From the NCBI GenBank assembly GCA_902363375.1, contig CABIZX010000002.1, positions 620,001 through 684,000 on the forward strand: a stretch of DNA of 64,000 bases. Reading direction: 5' to 3'. Every line of letters begins with the position of its first letter. Position 1 is the stretch's first letter. The DNA is from Clostridiaceae bacterium (GTDB taxonomy: Bacteria > Bacillota > Clostridia > Clostridiales > Clostridiaceae). A program made the position numbers and the translations under genes. Below the pieces are notes generated by a model. It made no database searches. It saw only the letters and a program-made list of their open reading frames with translations, and was not told where the DNA came from. Below, piece after piece: positions 43,403 through 51,314 of the stretch.

Positions 43403-44593
43403 TTAGCTTTTAACTTGAGGTATTTTTCCCAAATAACAATGTAATGGTTCATATTCAACACCTAAAACACAGTAATTACATTGAATACACTTAGATTTAG
43501 TTTGCTTTCCTTCTTTTATTTTTTTAACGATATTTGGTTCAATAATAAAAGGTCTAGACATTGATATAAAGTCACATTTGTTATTATCAATAATATCTTT
43601 TATTTCTGAGAAATCTGTAATTCCGCCAACTACTATTACCGGAATACTAACATTTCTTTTTATTTCCGTTGCAGCGTCTAAATTATATAATTTTAAAGGT
43701 TTTGGATGGGGAATTATATGCTTTGATGCTTTAAGAGCTATTTTCTTAACTGGTTTTGGTAGCTTTTTAAGGTTAGGATTTTTTGCAAACATTATTTCTG
43801 CAGGTACATTACCTCTTATAGTATCCATACCTCCTCGAATAGTTCCAGTAGATACCTCGATTGCATCGCAACCAGCACTTTCAAGTATTTTAGCTATTCT
43901 TATACCTTCTTCTATTGTAATTCCATTTTTAAAAGATTCATGACCATTAATTTTTACCAGGATAGGATAATCACCAACAGATACTCGAGCCTTTTTTATA
44001 ATTTCAACTACAATACGACATCTATTTTCTGTATTTCCTCCCCATTTATCTTTTCTATGATTCATTCTTGGAGATAAGAATTCTGATAGTAAATAACCAT
44101 GTGCAAGGTGTAATTCAACACCATCAAAATTAGACTGCTTAACTCTAACAATCGCAGATACAAATGACTCAATTACTTCTTCAATTTCTTCTATAGTCAT
44201 ATCCCTTGCACTGTAATCCCTTATCTTAGATGGGGCTATTACATCTAAACCTGTCGATTTTTTACTAGTCTGACCACCACAATGTGCAATCTGCGCAATA
44301 ATTGGTGTATTTAATAAATGTATTCTTTCTGTCAAGGCTCTAAAACTTTTTATATTTTCATCCTTATCTATCATAAGCATATTACCCATGGGTGATTTCC
44401 CCTGCAGATTAATACCAATATATCCTGTGATGATAGCACCAACTTCGCCTTTAGCTAAAGCCTCATACTTCCTAATTAATGATTCTTTAGGTAAGCCATT
44501 TTCATCAGCCATATTTTCATGTGTAGCTGAACGAATTATACGATTATTTAAAACTATTCCTTTTAATTCAACTTGTTCAAAAACTTTACTCAT
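43403..44593 (-). CDS. NADH:flavin oxidoreductase, old-yellow-enzyme type
   Basis: The 396-aa FMN TIM-barrel enzyme has NNRIIRSATHENMAD (FMN loop), IAQIAHCGG, VELHLAHGYLLSEFLSPRMNHRKDKWGG with the substrate-binding His pair, and VVGGI ... SMSRPFI. A C-terminal CIQCNYC ... HC cluster suggests a 4Fe-4S site as in 2,4-dienoyl-CoA reductases, but the NAD-binding C-domain is absent. It would reduce activated alkenes. The start codon follows AGGAGC, and a palindromic site precedes the gene at 44659-44691. Confidence 0.92.
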   Translation of the reverse strand: MSKVFEQVELKGIVLNNRIIRSATHENMADENGLPKESLIRKYEALAKGEVGAIITGYIGINLQGKSPMGNMLMIDKDENIKSFRALTERIHLLNTPIIAQIAHCGGQTSKKSTGLDVIAPSKIRDYSARDMTIEEIEEVIESFVSAIVRVKQSNFDGVELHLAHGYLLSEFLSPRMNHRKDKWGGNTENRCRIVVEIIKKARVSVGDYPILVKINGHESFKNGITIEEGIRIAKILESAGCDAIEVSTGTIRGGMDTIRGNVPAEIMFAKNPNLKKLPKPVKKIALKASKHIIPHPKPLKLYNLDAATEIKRNVSIPVIVVGGITDFSEIKDIIDNNKCDFISMSRPFIIEPNIVKKIKEGKQTKSKCIQCNYCVLGVEYEPLHCYLGKIPQVKS

Positions 44594-44658
44594 ATTTTAG
44601 TTAGCTCCTATCTAATATTATAAATATTTAATAGATTTATATATTGTAAAAATTTAAA

Positions 44659-44691
44659 CAGGTGTATAATTTTTTACAACTGTATAACAGT
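44659..44691 (-). promoter_or_regulatory. inverted repeats upstream of OYE gene
   Basis: ACAGGTGTA, 8 bases, TACAACTGT, overlapping a second palindrome ACTGTATAACAGT. They lie about 70-100 bases before the OYE start. A TTAGACA half-site like that of the TetR operators occurs at 44748-44754. Confidence 0.5.
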
Positions 44692-44869
44692 ATGTTAATA
44701 TTAAAATATTAAATATACAATATACAATTTTATTGTTTAGTAAAACGTTAGACACATTTAATTTTTTGTAAAAGAAGAAATAAAAAATGAAATATTATTC
44801 TTATAATATTAGGTTTGTATTACTAATAATATGGGATTTATAATATAATTTATAATAGATAAGCCTAAT

Positions 44870-44898
44870 CCAGCTAAAATAAATTGGAATTGCTAAAT
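44870..44898 (+). pseudogene. 29-bp remnant of an Imm-5-like gene 3' end
   Basis: This segment is identical to 13503-13531, which encodes the last nine residues and stop of the Imm-5-like gene (PAKINWNC). It directly abuts repeat copy 12. Confidence 0.8.
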
Positions 44899-44978
44899 TA
44901 AGTACAAAGAACCGTATTACAAGTAAATGAGGTTTATAGCCTTAGGCATCGACGTAACTTGCCTAAGGCTATTTTTAG
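44899..44978 (+). repeat. dispersed repeat, copy 12
   Basis: AAGTACAAAGAACCGTATTA CAAGTAAATGAGGTTTATAG is the right half of hairpin 1. CCTTAGGCATCGACGTAACTT, GCCTAAGGCTATTTTT is a strong hairpin 2. Confidence 0.85.
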
Positions 44979-45041
44979 TCAATGGTCTTTAATTTCTTTC
45001 CCAATGTTGAATGGGAAAATAGAGTGTGTTACCTTTATGAT

Positions 45042-45059
45042 GGTTCAATTAATTAAACC
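45042..45059. promoter_or_regulatory. 18-bp palindrome, candidate ArsR operator
   Basis: GGTTCAATTAATTAAACC is symmetrical except for one central-flanking pair and lies 19 bases before the ArsR start, directly upstream of the ribosome site. Confidence 0.6.
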
Positions 45060-45078
45060 GTTAAGGGTGAGGTGAATA

Positions 45079-45417
45079 ATGGATAATTTTAAAAAATTAG
45101 ATATAGTGAAAGAAGATTTTAAAAATTGCCAAAAGGTATTAGTGGCAATTGGAGATGAGACCAGACAATTAATAATTATGTCTTTAATGGATTCCTGTTG
45201 TGAAGGAATGCGTGTTGGAGAGATAAAAGAGAAAACACATCTTTCTAGGCCAGCAGTATCACACCATTTAAAAATACTAAAGGATGCAGAAGTAATTGAT
45301 GTTTATAAAGAGGGTACTAAAAACTTCTATTATTTACAGCCTAAGACCAAGATGATGTTATTAAAAAAACTTATGATAGATATAGAAGACTTATTATCAG
45401 AATTAGATTGTGAATAA
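45079..45417 (+). CDS. ArsR-family transcriptional regulator
   Basis: The 112-aa winged-helix regulator has RVGEIKEKTHLSRPAVSHHLKILKDAEVIDVYKEGTKNFYYL. Cys residues (SCCEG at 37-38 and a C-terminal Cys) could sense metal or thiols, but the classical ELCVC metal motif is absent. It is 47 bases upstream of an EFR1 gene in the same direction and probably regulates it through the palindrome at 45042. GGTGAGGTGA precedes the ATG. Confidence 0.9.
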   Translation: MDNFKKLDIVKEDFKNCQKVLVAIGDETRQLIIMSLMDSCCEGMRVGEIKEKTHLSRPAVSHHLKILKDAEVIDVYKEGTKNFYYLQPKTKMMLLKKLMIDIEDLLSELDCE

Positions 45418-45464
45418 AAAAGGTAATATGTAAAGAAAATAATTAGTTTTAAGGAGAGTTAATT

Positions 45465-46232
45465 ATGATATTTTATTTTTCAGGAACAGGTAATTCATTA
45501 GATATAGGGAAAAAGATTCATGACAATCAAGGAGGAGAATTTATAAATATAACAAATGCTTTTAATGATAAGAGTTTTTCTTATAGAATAAATGAGAATG
45601 AGAAAGTTGGATTTGTTTTCCCAGTATATTACTACGGAGTACCTAAAATAGTTAAAGAGTTTATAGAAAACTTAGAGTTTAAAGATAATATAAGACCTTA
45701 TATTTATGCTGTATTAACTTGCGGAGGAACTATTTCTAATGCAGATAATATGTTTATAAGCTTATTTAAGAAAAGAGGTCATGAAGTAAACAGCATTTTT
45801 TCTATTATAATGCCTAATAATTATATTTTATTATCAGATATTCAAACTGAAAAAGAACAAGAAGAGCTTTATGAAAAGGCTGAAGCACAGGTTTTAGATA
45901 TACTTTATCATTTGGAGAGGGATGATAATGGGAATTATTGTAGCAATAAGGGTATTCTACCAAAGCTTATAACAAAGTTGGCATATCCCCTTTATGAACA
46001 TGGAGGAAAGACTAAAAAGTTCTATTCAACAGAAAAATGTATAAGTTGTGGGATATGTGAGAAGAATTGCCCTAGCAAGGCTATTGAAATGGTAAATAAG
46101 AAGCCTAAATGGGTAAAGGAAAGCTGTAATCTATGTCTTGCTTGTATACATAGATGTCCAGTAAGAGCTATAGAGTATGGTAAATCAACTGTAAAGCGTG
46201 GGCGATATGTAAATAAAAGAGTGAAATTTTAG
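45465..46232 (+). CDS. EFR1-family flavodoxin-ferredoxin protein
   Basis: The 255-aa protein has the flavodoxin loop SGTGNSLDIGKKI and two 4Fe-4S motifs (CISCGICEKNCP and CNLCLACIHRCP). It is the third paralogue in the window and the partner of the ArsR gene. AAGGAGAG precedes the ATG, and a strong terminator follows. Confidence 0.92.
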   Translation: MIFYFSGTGNSLDIGKKIHDNQGGEFINITNAFNDKSFSYRINENEKVGFVFPVYYYGVPKIVKEFIENLEFKDNIRPYIYAVLTCGGTISNADNMFISLFKKRGHEVNSIFSIIMPNNYILLSDIQTEKEQEELYEKAEAQVLDILYHLERDDNGNYCSNKGILPKLITKLAYPLYEHGGKTKKFYSTEKCISCGICEKNCPSKAIEMVNKKPKWVKESCNLCLACIHRCPVRAIEYGKSTVKRGRYVNKRVKF

Positions 46233-46245
46233 ACTCAAGGAATTA

Positions 46246-46287
46246 AACCAATGACAATTAAAGTTCTAGTTGTCATTGGTTATTTTT
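46246..46287 (+). terminator. rho-independent terminator
   Basis: AACCAATGACAA and TTGTCATTGGTT form a perfect 12-bp stem followed by ATTTTT. Confidence 0.9.
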
Positions 46288-46508
46288 ATAATAGTTTCTA
46301 TAAAGTCTGCTTAATATTAACAACAGTTATTTCAAGAACTCTATTTAAGAAAGAAAATTTTCGAGTAATAGACAAATAGAAATTTGTAATTCAGATTTAA
46401 TGTATAATAATAAATTCGCAATCAATCTAACTCATAATGCGAAATAATGATACTTTTGATATGATATCAATAAATAGAAATTTAATTAGATAGGGGAGTT
46501 AATATGAT

Positions 46509-46700
46509 ATGAGAAATGAATATAAATATTTAACTATATTTTTAATTCTGGGATTTGTTATTGGTGCTTTTGTAGGAATTCTTTTATGGATGTTTTTACG
46601 GTTTAATGCAGGATTTAGTATTGGCATTAGTGCGGGAATTGGAATGTTGCTTGGCATTGTGATTGGTTCTGTAATAGATTATGAAAGCAAGAAAAAGTAG
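46509..46700 (+). CDS. small glycine-rich membrane protein, 63 aa
   Basis: The protein consists of two membrane helices (LTIFLILGFVIGAFVGILLWMF and SIGISAGIGMLLGIVIGSVI) joined by a short loop, with charged ends. Gly-zipper-like spacing is visible in helix 2. Function is unknown. The start at 46509 is 10 bases after GGGGAG; an earlier ATG at 46503 hits a stop at once. Confidence 0.7.
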   Translation: MRNEYKYLTIFLILGFVIGAFVGILLWMFLRFNAGFSIGISAGIGMLLGIVIGSVIDYESKKK

Positions 46701-46709
46701 ATAAATAAA

Positions 46710-46748
46710 GGGCCTGTAAGTAGATATTTAAGCTACTTACAGGCTCTT
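46710..46748 (+). terminator. rho-independent terminator
   Basis: GGGCCTGTAAGTAG and CTACTTACAGGCTC form a strong stem after the small membrane protein gene; the T run is short. Confidence 0.8.
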
Positions 46749-46850
46749 ATACTATCTACAGGTAATACTTCACAAAGGTTAATAAGAAATAAAATTAATT
46801 AAGCTTGAAAAAAGGTTAAAGGATAAAGGTAAAAAGTGTTATACAAACAT

Positions 46851-46909
46851 TTGACAACTATATCATTAATTGATATATTATATTTAATGATATATCAATT
46901 AATGATATA
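46851..46909 (+). promoter_or_regulatory. PadR promoter with exact inverted-repeat operator
   Basis: TTGACA (46851-46856), 17 bases, TATATT (46874-46879). TATATCATTAATTGATATA (46859-46877) is repeated as its exact inverse TATATCAATTAATGATATA (46891-46909), covering the spacer and -10 box, so a bound repressor would block transcription. Confidence 0.85.
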
Positions 46910-46931
46910 TAAAGGCATGAAGGAGTAAATT

Positions 46932-47252
46932 ATGGCAAGAAAAGATTCTATTGATATTGGTGAACTAACAGACTCTGCTTTTTACATTCTAGCTAGTGTT
47001 ATTGAGGAAAAGCATGGATACCTAATTATGAAAACTATTGAAAAGCTTACAGATAATAAAGTTATAATTGGTCCTGCATCACTCTATACAACACTGAAAA
47101 AGCTTTTAGCGGCAGATTTAGTGGAGTTAAATGCAGACATAGCTGAAAATAAAAAAGTATATAAAATAACAGACAAAGGACGAGAGATGTTAATAAAAGA
47201 GATTGAGCGTAAAAAACAGATGATTAGATTTGCTCAAAATTTTTTGGATTAG
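46932..47252 (+). CDS. PadR-family transcriptional regulator
   Basis: The 106-aa winged helix has DSAFYILASVIEEKHGYLIMKTIEKLT, GPASLYTTLKKLLAADLVEL and KKVYKITDKGREMLIKE. PadR proteins are typically autoregulated repressors of membrane or transporter genes. It is followed by a DUF2812 gene after 15 bases and preceded by a promoter fully covered by an inverted repeat. AAGGAG precedes the ATG. Confidence 0.93.
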   Translation: MARKDSIDIGELTDSAFYILASVIEEKHGYLIMKTIEKLTDNKVIIGPASLYTTLKKLLAADLVELNADIAENKKVYKITDKGREMLIKEIERKKQMIRFAQNFLD

Positions 47253-47267
47253 TGAAGGGGGATATTG

Positions 47268-47987
47268 ATGAAAAATAAATATATAATGATTAGCGGACTT
47301 GCATTTAATGAAAAAGGTGATATGGAAAAGTTAGAAGGTTATGCCAGACAAGGTTGGATACTAGAAGGGATAACAGGAGGATTTTTTTATAAATTAAAAA
47401 AAGATAAGCCTCAAGAGGTAGCATATAGCGTGGACTATCAAATAGGAGCAGATGAAGAATATTTTGCTATGTTTAAAGAAGCAGGATGGAAACTTGTTAC
47501 TTCAGTAGGAAATCAAATATATATTTTTATGGCACAAGTTGGAGCTAAACCTATTTATAGTGATTGTGAATCCGAAGTAGATAAGTATATAAATATGAGA
47601 AATCAAACCAAAAAGGGTTCACTTTATTCTTTCTTAGTAGCCATGGCTCTAATGTGCTTGTTCATTGTTTCTGTGGTTACTATAAAACCTATTTCTTTTA
47701 TTATCGAAGGGTTATTAGTAATTGATATTTGTGTGTTTATCTTTAATTTTATGCCTTACTTAGCATATAATTCTAGAATTAAGCAAATGCAAAAGGATGG
47801 TAAGTGTAAAGAAGAAAAAAACAAAAATATATGGAAATTGTTTGTATTATCAGGTATTTTACTTTTGGTTGTGGGAATATTATATGTACTTGAGAAAAAA
47901 TACTTTGGAATATTTTATATAGTTTTAGGTATATGTAGTTTTGTTTCAAGTTCAAATTATTATAAGGAATATAAAAAGTCTCTATAA
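47268..47987 (+). CDS. DUF2812-family membrane protein
   Basis: The protein of about 239 aa has an N-terminal soluble DUF2812 domain (GLAFNEKGDMEKLEGYARQGWIL ... YSVDY ... FKEAGWKLV). Four membrane helices follow (about 118-137, 143-160, 188-206 and 210-226). DUF2812 genes are habitually paired with PadR regulators, as here, and their function is unknown. The ATG at 47268 with GAAGGGGG is chosen over an in-frame TTG. Confidence 0.88.
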   Translation: MKNKYIMISGLAFNEKGDMEKLEGYARQGWILEGITGGFFYKLKKDKPQEVAYSVDYQIGADEEYFAMFKEAGWKLVTSVGNQIYIFMAQVGAKPIYSDCESEVDKYINMRNQTKKGSLYSFLVAMALMCLFIVSVVTIKPISFIIEGLLVIDICVFIFNFMPYLAYNSRIKQMQKDGKCKEEKNKNIWKLFVLSGILLLVVGILYVLEKKYFGIFYIVLGICSFVSSSNYYKEYKKSL

Positions 47988-48034
47988 ATTTATATACAAA
48001 TTAAATAATATGAAAATAGAGAATTAAAATAGGA

Positions 48035-48128
48035 AAAACTCATTTAAAGTGGTTACAGAGAAGCATATTATAAATAAATTAGTTTATAGCCTTAGGCATT
48101 GATATAACTTGCCTAAGGCTATTTTTTA
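48035..48128 (+). repeat. dispersed repeat, copy 13 (both hairpins plus tail)
   Basis: AAAACTCATTTAAAGTGGTT ACAGAGAAGCATATTATAA is a decayed hairpin 1. GCCTTAGGCATTGATATAACTT and GCCTAAGGCTATTTTTT is a perfect hairpin 2. The tail to about 48290 (TTTACAAAAGATGTTATGAT, AGGATAAATAGGAATTTTAC) matches copies 3 and 4. It is the last copy in the window. Confidence 0.85.
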
Positions 48129-48369
48129 AAGTTGAAAATACCGTATCATAAGTGATACTCAAAATTTAAATTTGGTCAGTATTACTTATAAAGAATTCAA
48201 GTAATAATACATTTACAAAAGATGTTATGATAGAATGGTAAATAAGTTTAAAGTGAAGGATAAATAGGAATTTTACTATAAAGTTTGTTAAGAAAAAGTG
48301 CATAATTGCAAAATATAGTTGGTAGAATTTTTTTTGTATACTATTATACTTAATTTGGAGGTGAATTTT

Positions 48370-48819
48370 ATGAGATTAGGAAGTAATTTATTCAATGCAA
48401 GAAAAAAAAGTGGATTATCACAGGAAGAAGTTGCAGAAAAACTAGGTGTAAGTAGACAAACTATTTCAAAGTGGGAACTTGATGAAACAATTCCGGATAT
48501 ATATCAATCTAAGAGATTAGCGAATTTATATCATTTATCTTTAGATGAATTAATAGAATTTGATGTTGATTTAAAGGAAATAGAACGAGTTATCGAAAAT
48601 ACAAGCGAAGAGACAGAATCAAAAGTCAATTGGACAAAGGTTTGGGGAAAGAAATACCCAGTCTTAACAACCTATAAACAAAAAGTTGATATTAAAGAGT
48701 ATTCCATCAAGATAAGAGAGATGCTAGATAGCTTAAAAAATAAATATGGTTATAGTGACGTAGATGCTTGTTTAGTACTTAAAGATATTTTGGCTAATGA
48801 ATGGAAAAATGGAAAATGA
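48370..48819 (+). CDS. XRE-family helix-turn-helix regulator
   Basis: The protein of about 149 aa has an N-terminal Cro/CI domain (LFNARKKSGLSQEEVAEKLGVSRQTISKWELDETIPDI) and a C-terminal helical part without known domain. GGAGGTGA precedes the ATG at 48370; frames extending upstream have no site. It is alone, after repeat copy 13. The target is unknown. Confidence 0.9.
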   Translation: MRLGSNLFNARKKSGLSQEEVAEKLGVSRQTISKWELDETIPDIYQSKRLANLYHLSLDELIEFDVDLKEIERVIENTSEETESKVNWTKVWGKKYPVLTTYKQKVDIKEYSIKIREMLDSLKNKYGYSDVDACLVLKDILANEWKNGK

Positions 48820-48870
48820 TAAATTTCAATTTATATTATTGAGATTGAAATCCTTAAATATAAAAATTTT

Positions 48871-48903
48871 CATAGGTTTATTTTTTATAAAAATAGACCT
48901 ATG
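48871..48903. other. hairpin between convergent genes
   Basis: CATAGGT and ACCTATG with an A/T-rich inner stem. No T run directly follows on either side, so termination is uncertain. Confidence 0.35.
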
Positions 48904-49062
48904 TCAATAACTTGAACAAAAAAGTCGTACAATTTTAGGCTATATTTCTTAGTTCCTCTATAAAAGGTATATTGCTTATGAAAAAGAATACTAGAAACAG
49001 AAAAAAGCTGGTTAACTAGAAAATCTCCGTTTGTAGTGTCCATTTTCTTTACATAGTACCAT

Positions 49063-49794
49063 TTAACGATTTGTTATTAAAAAATACGAATTAAACCAAG
49101 ATGAAAACTCACATGCCAAGTGCATTTGATGTTCTTTTATAATCATACCTGGACATATAGCAGGAAACTCTACTACCAATCTTGCCTTGAATCCATCTTC
49201 TGTTTCTTTAAACTGATGTTTGACTCCGCCGATTAATGTACCATCTTTAAGTTTGGCAATACCAGCTGATTGATACTCGTATGAATAATCCCTTGGTGTT
49301 TGAAGTCCTGTTTCATCTCCATAGTCAATAAAAAATTGAACTGGTAGCGGAGAGTTTCCAGTTGTTTCAATGACCTCTAAAGTATTTCCCCCTAAAGGTC
49401 TTAATGCATAGTGTTCTGGATGTGCGGATAAATTAACTCTATCATTTTCTCTTGATTGTACTAACATTAGTTTATCAATATCACTAATCATTTCTTTTGC
49501 AGATATGCCTTTTACCTCTATCTCTGTTATACTAAATTTTCTCTTTCCCAATGACATAGAGGTAGCTACCTTCATTAATTTTTCTGAAAGTGCTAATTTA
49601 CTTTTAAGTACTACTAACAATTTTTCATAAGTGTATCCCATTTTAATATCAGTTAATTTTTTTACCATAGTATCTACATCGTCATTCATATCTACTTTAC
49701 TATTTAATAATTTAAATGCTTTAGCACATCTTTTCTTTTTCCATTTATCAAGTTCTTCTTTGGTAATGATTTTTCCGTTTATTATTATTTTCAT
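49063..49794 (-). CDS. unrecognised protein, 243 aa
   Basis: The soluble protein starts with a helical basic segment (KEELDKWKKKRCAKAFKLLNSK). In its second half it has a beta-rich domain with LRPLGGNTLEVIETTGNSPLPVQFFIDYGDETGLQTPRDY, then VVEFPAICPGMIIKEHQMHLACEFSSWF. I do not recognise a family and see no catalytic motif with confidence. AAGGAG precedes the ATG. It lies between an XRE gene and a MarR pseudogene, with no operon partner. Confidence 0.75.
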   Translation of the reverse strand: MKIIINGKIITKEELDKWKKKRCAKAFKLLNSKVDMNDDVDTMVKKLTDIKMGYTYEKLLVVLKSKLALSEKLMKVATSMSLGKRKFSITEIEVKGISAKEMISDIDKLMLVQSRENDRVNLSAHPEHYALRPLGGNTLEVIETTGNSPLPVQFFIDYGDETGLQTPRDYSYEYQSAGIAKLKDGTLIGGVKHQFKETEDGFKARLVVEFPAICPGMIIKEHQMHLACEFSSWFNSYFLITNR

Positions 49795-49867
49795 TCTTTA
49801 GGTCTCCTTTATTTTAATTTGTTTAGATGCTAAACAATTGCTGTAAAAAAATATCTAATTGATGTTC

Positions 49868-50315
49868 TTTTTATAGTTTTTAGGATATTTTTTAATTATG
49901 TTTAAAATATCTTTTATGAATTCTATATTTTTTAAAGGTTGATTGATTAGTGAGGCTAGTATTTTTTTATATAAAGAATCATGCAATTTTTCATGTTCTA
50001 AAAATATTTTTTTCTCTTCATCACTTAATTTAAGAATAATTTCTTTATTATTATTTCCCTTCTTTTTTTATTTATTAATCCCTTTTTCCTAATTTTTTAG
50101 CCATTTGTGATACTGCCTTCTAGCATTTCCAAGAGTTTTAGAGATTTCAGTTACATTTGTATCTTGATGTTACCAATACATTCAATTAAATGAATTTCTC
50201 TAAGAGTAAGTTCTACACTCTCATTAAAACTTATATTCTCACTATGCAAATTATTAATTGTTATTAGTAATCCTCATAAATTGTTCGATTAATGTTTGAA
50301 GTTTTTAATATCTAT
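49868..50315 (-). pseudogene. decayed MarR-family regulator
   Basis: The whole stretch matches the intact MarR gene at 54121-54594 on the same strand. Shared segments include TTTTTTAGCCATTTGTGATACTGC and CCTCATAAATTGTTC. Length changes near 50060-50070 and 50095 and 50175 break the frame, and the initiator ATG is ATA here (about 50313-50315). It is an old duplicate. Confidence 0.85.
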
Positions 50316-50528
50316 ATTATTATTGTATAGATACTAAACAATTTTTTCAATAGTTAATTTTAATTTATAATGTGGAAGTAAGACAGATAGATTATGTAAA
50401 ATTGATAATTTGAAGGATTATGCGAAGAACATAGTAGTTCATAGTGAAAATCTTATTGTTGGTAGTACTAAGCAATCCTTAGAAAGCATTTAAATGGGTA
50501 TTAATATACAAAAAGTAGTAATCCATTA

Positions 50529-50583
50529 TTGACAAAATGTAATTAATAGATTACATTATAAATGTAAAGAATAGATTACATTT
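50529..50583 (+). promoter_or_regulatory. promoter with twin palindromic operators
   Basis: TTGACA lies at 50529-50534. Site 1 (50536-50557) is AATGTAAT, 6 bases, ATTACATT. Site 2 (50560-50583) is AAATGTAA, 8 bases, TTACATTT. Both share AATAGATTACATT, so the XRE protein encoded next probably represses itself. Confidence 0.75.
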
Positions 50584-50601
50584 TGTTAAGGAGGTAATAC
50601 C

Positions 50602-50814
50602 TTGATACAGAATCGAATTAAGGTTTTGAGAGCAGAGCGTGACTGGACCCAAGCTGATTTAGCTGAAAAGGTAGGTATTTCACGCCAAGCGGTTATATCA
50701 ATTGAGAAGTATAAATATACTCCATCATTAGAATTAGCTTTTAAAATTGCAGAAGTTTTTAATGTTTCAATCAATGAAGTTTTTGAATACAAGGAGGGTG
50801 AAAAAGATGAATGA
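50602..50814 (+). CDS. small XRE-family regulator
   Basis: The 70-aa Cro/CI protein (IKVLRAERDWTQADLAEKVGISRQAVISIEKYKYTPSLELAFKIAEVF) starts with TTG after a perfect AAGGAGGT. Its 3' end overlaps the next gene by 8 bases. Such small XRE genes are commonly coupled to a small membrane protein of unknown role. The twin operators upstream fit autoregulation. Confidence 0.93.
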   Translation: MIQNRIKVLRAERDWTQADLAEKVGISRQAVISIEKYKYTPSLELAFKIAEVFNVSINEVFEYKEGEKDE

Positions 50815-51130
50815 ACAAACTATTATTTTATTTTTCCTTATTGCTGGTATTGGAATTACTCTTTTTCTTTATATGTGGAAAGCTAAAAAGGAGATAGATT
50901 ACAAGAAGGATGAACGTTGGCAGTTGATTCAGAACAAAGCAAATAATGCGGCGAATTATTTAAATCATATTTTGATAGTATTTTTAGCGGTAGGAGAAGG
51001 AATATCCATATTTTCTGATGTCCAAATAACCTTTACTTTGAATCGTGTTTTAACTTACGGTGTATTATTCATAGGGCTTCGTAATGCAATAGAATTGTTT
51101 GCATTAAAATATTTTGATAAGCAACTGTAG
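50807..51130 (+). CDS. small membrane protein coupled to XRE (DUF2178-like)
   Basis: The protein of about 107 aa has three membrane helices (IILFFLIAGIGITLFLYMW, NYLNHILIVFLAVGEGISIF and RVLTYGVLFIGLRNAIELF). A KKEIDYKKDERW segment follows helix 1, as in DUF2178/DUF6442-type partners of XRE regulators. The ATG at 50807 has AAGGAGGGTG. A truncated copy lies at 29887-29985. Confidence 0.85.
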   Translation: MNEQTIILFFLIAGIGITLFLYMWKAKKEIDYKKDERWQLIQNKANNAANYLNHILIVFLAVGEGISIFSDVQITFTLNRVLTYGVLFIGLRNAIELFALKYFDKQL

Positions 51131-51314
51131 TCTTTGAAAATAAATAGAAGTAGGGGGGATTTATTCCTCAAACATGCACGAAATATAACTAATTTTTATT
51201 TGTGATACCATTCATTGAAGGAAAGAAATATATGAAAGGGTAAAATATACACACCGTATTAGCCTTCAAAACATATATTATAATTATTATATTTATAGCA
51301 GGAGGGTTTCTGAT

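Noticed and set aside
12715..48128. Integron attC sites
   Set aside because: Repeats separate gene cassettes and fold into hairpins, but the GTTRRRY core, an integrase gene and single orientation-specific recombination signs are missing.
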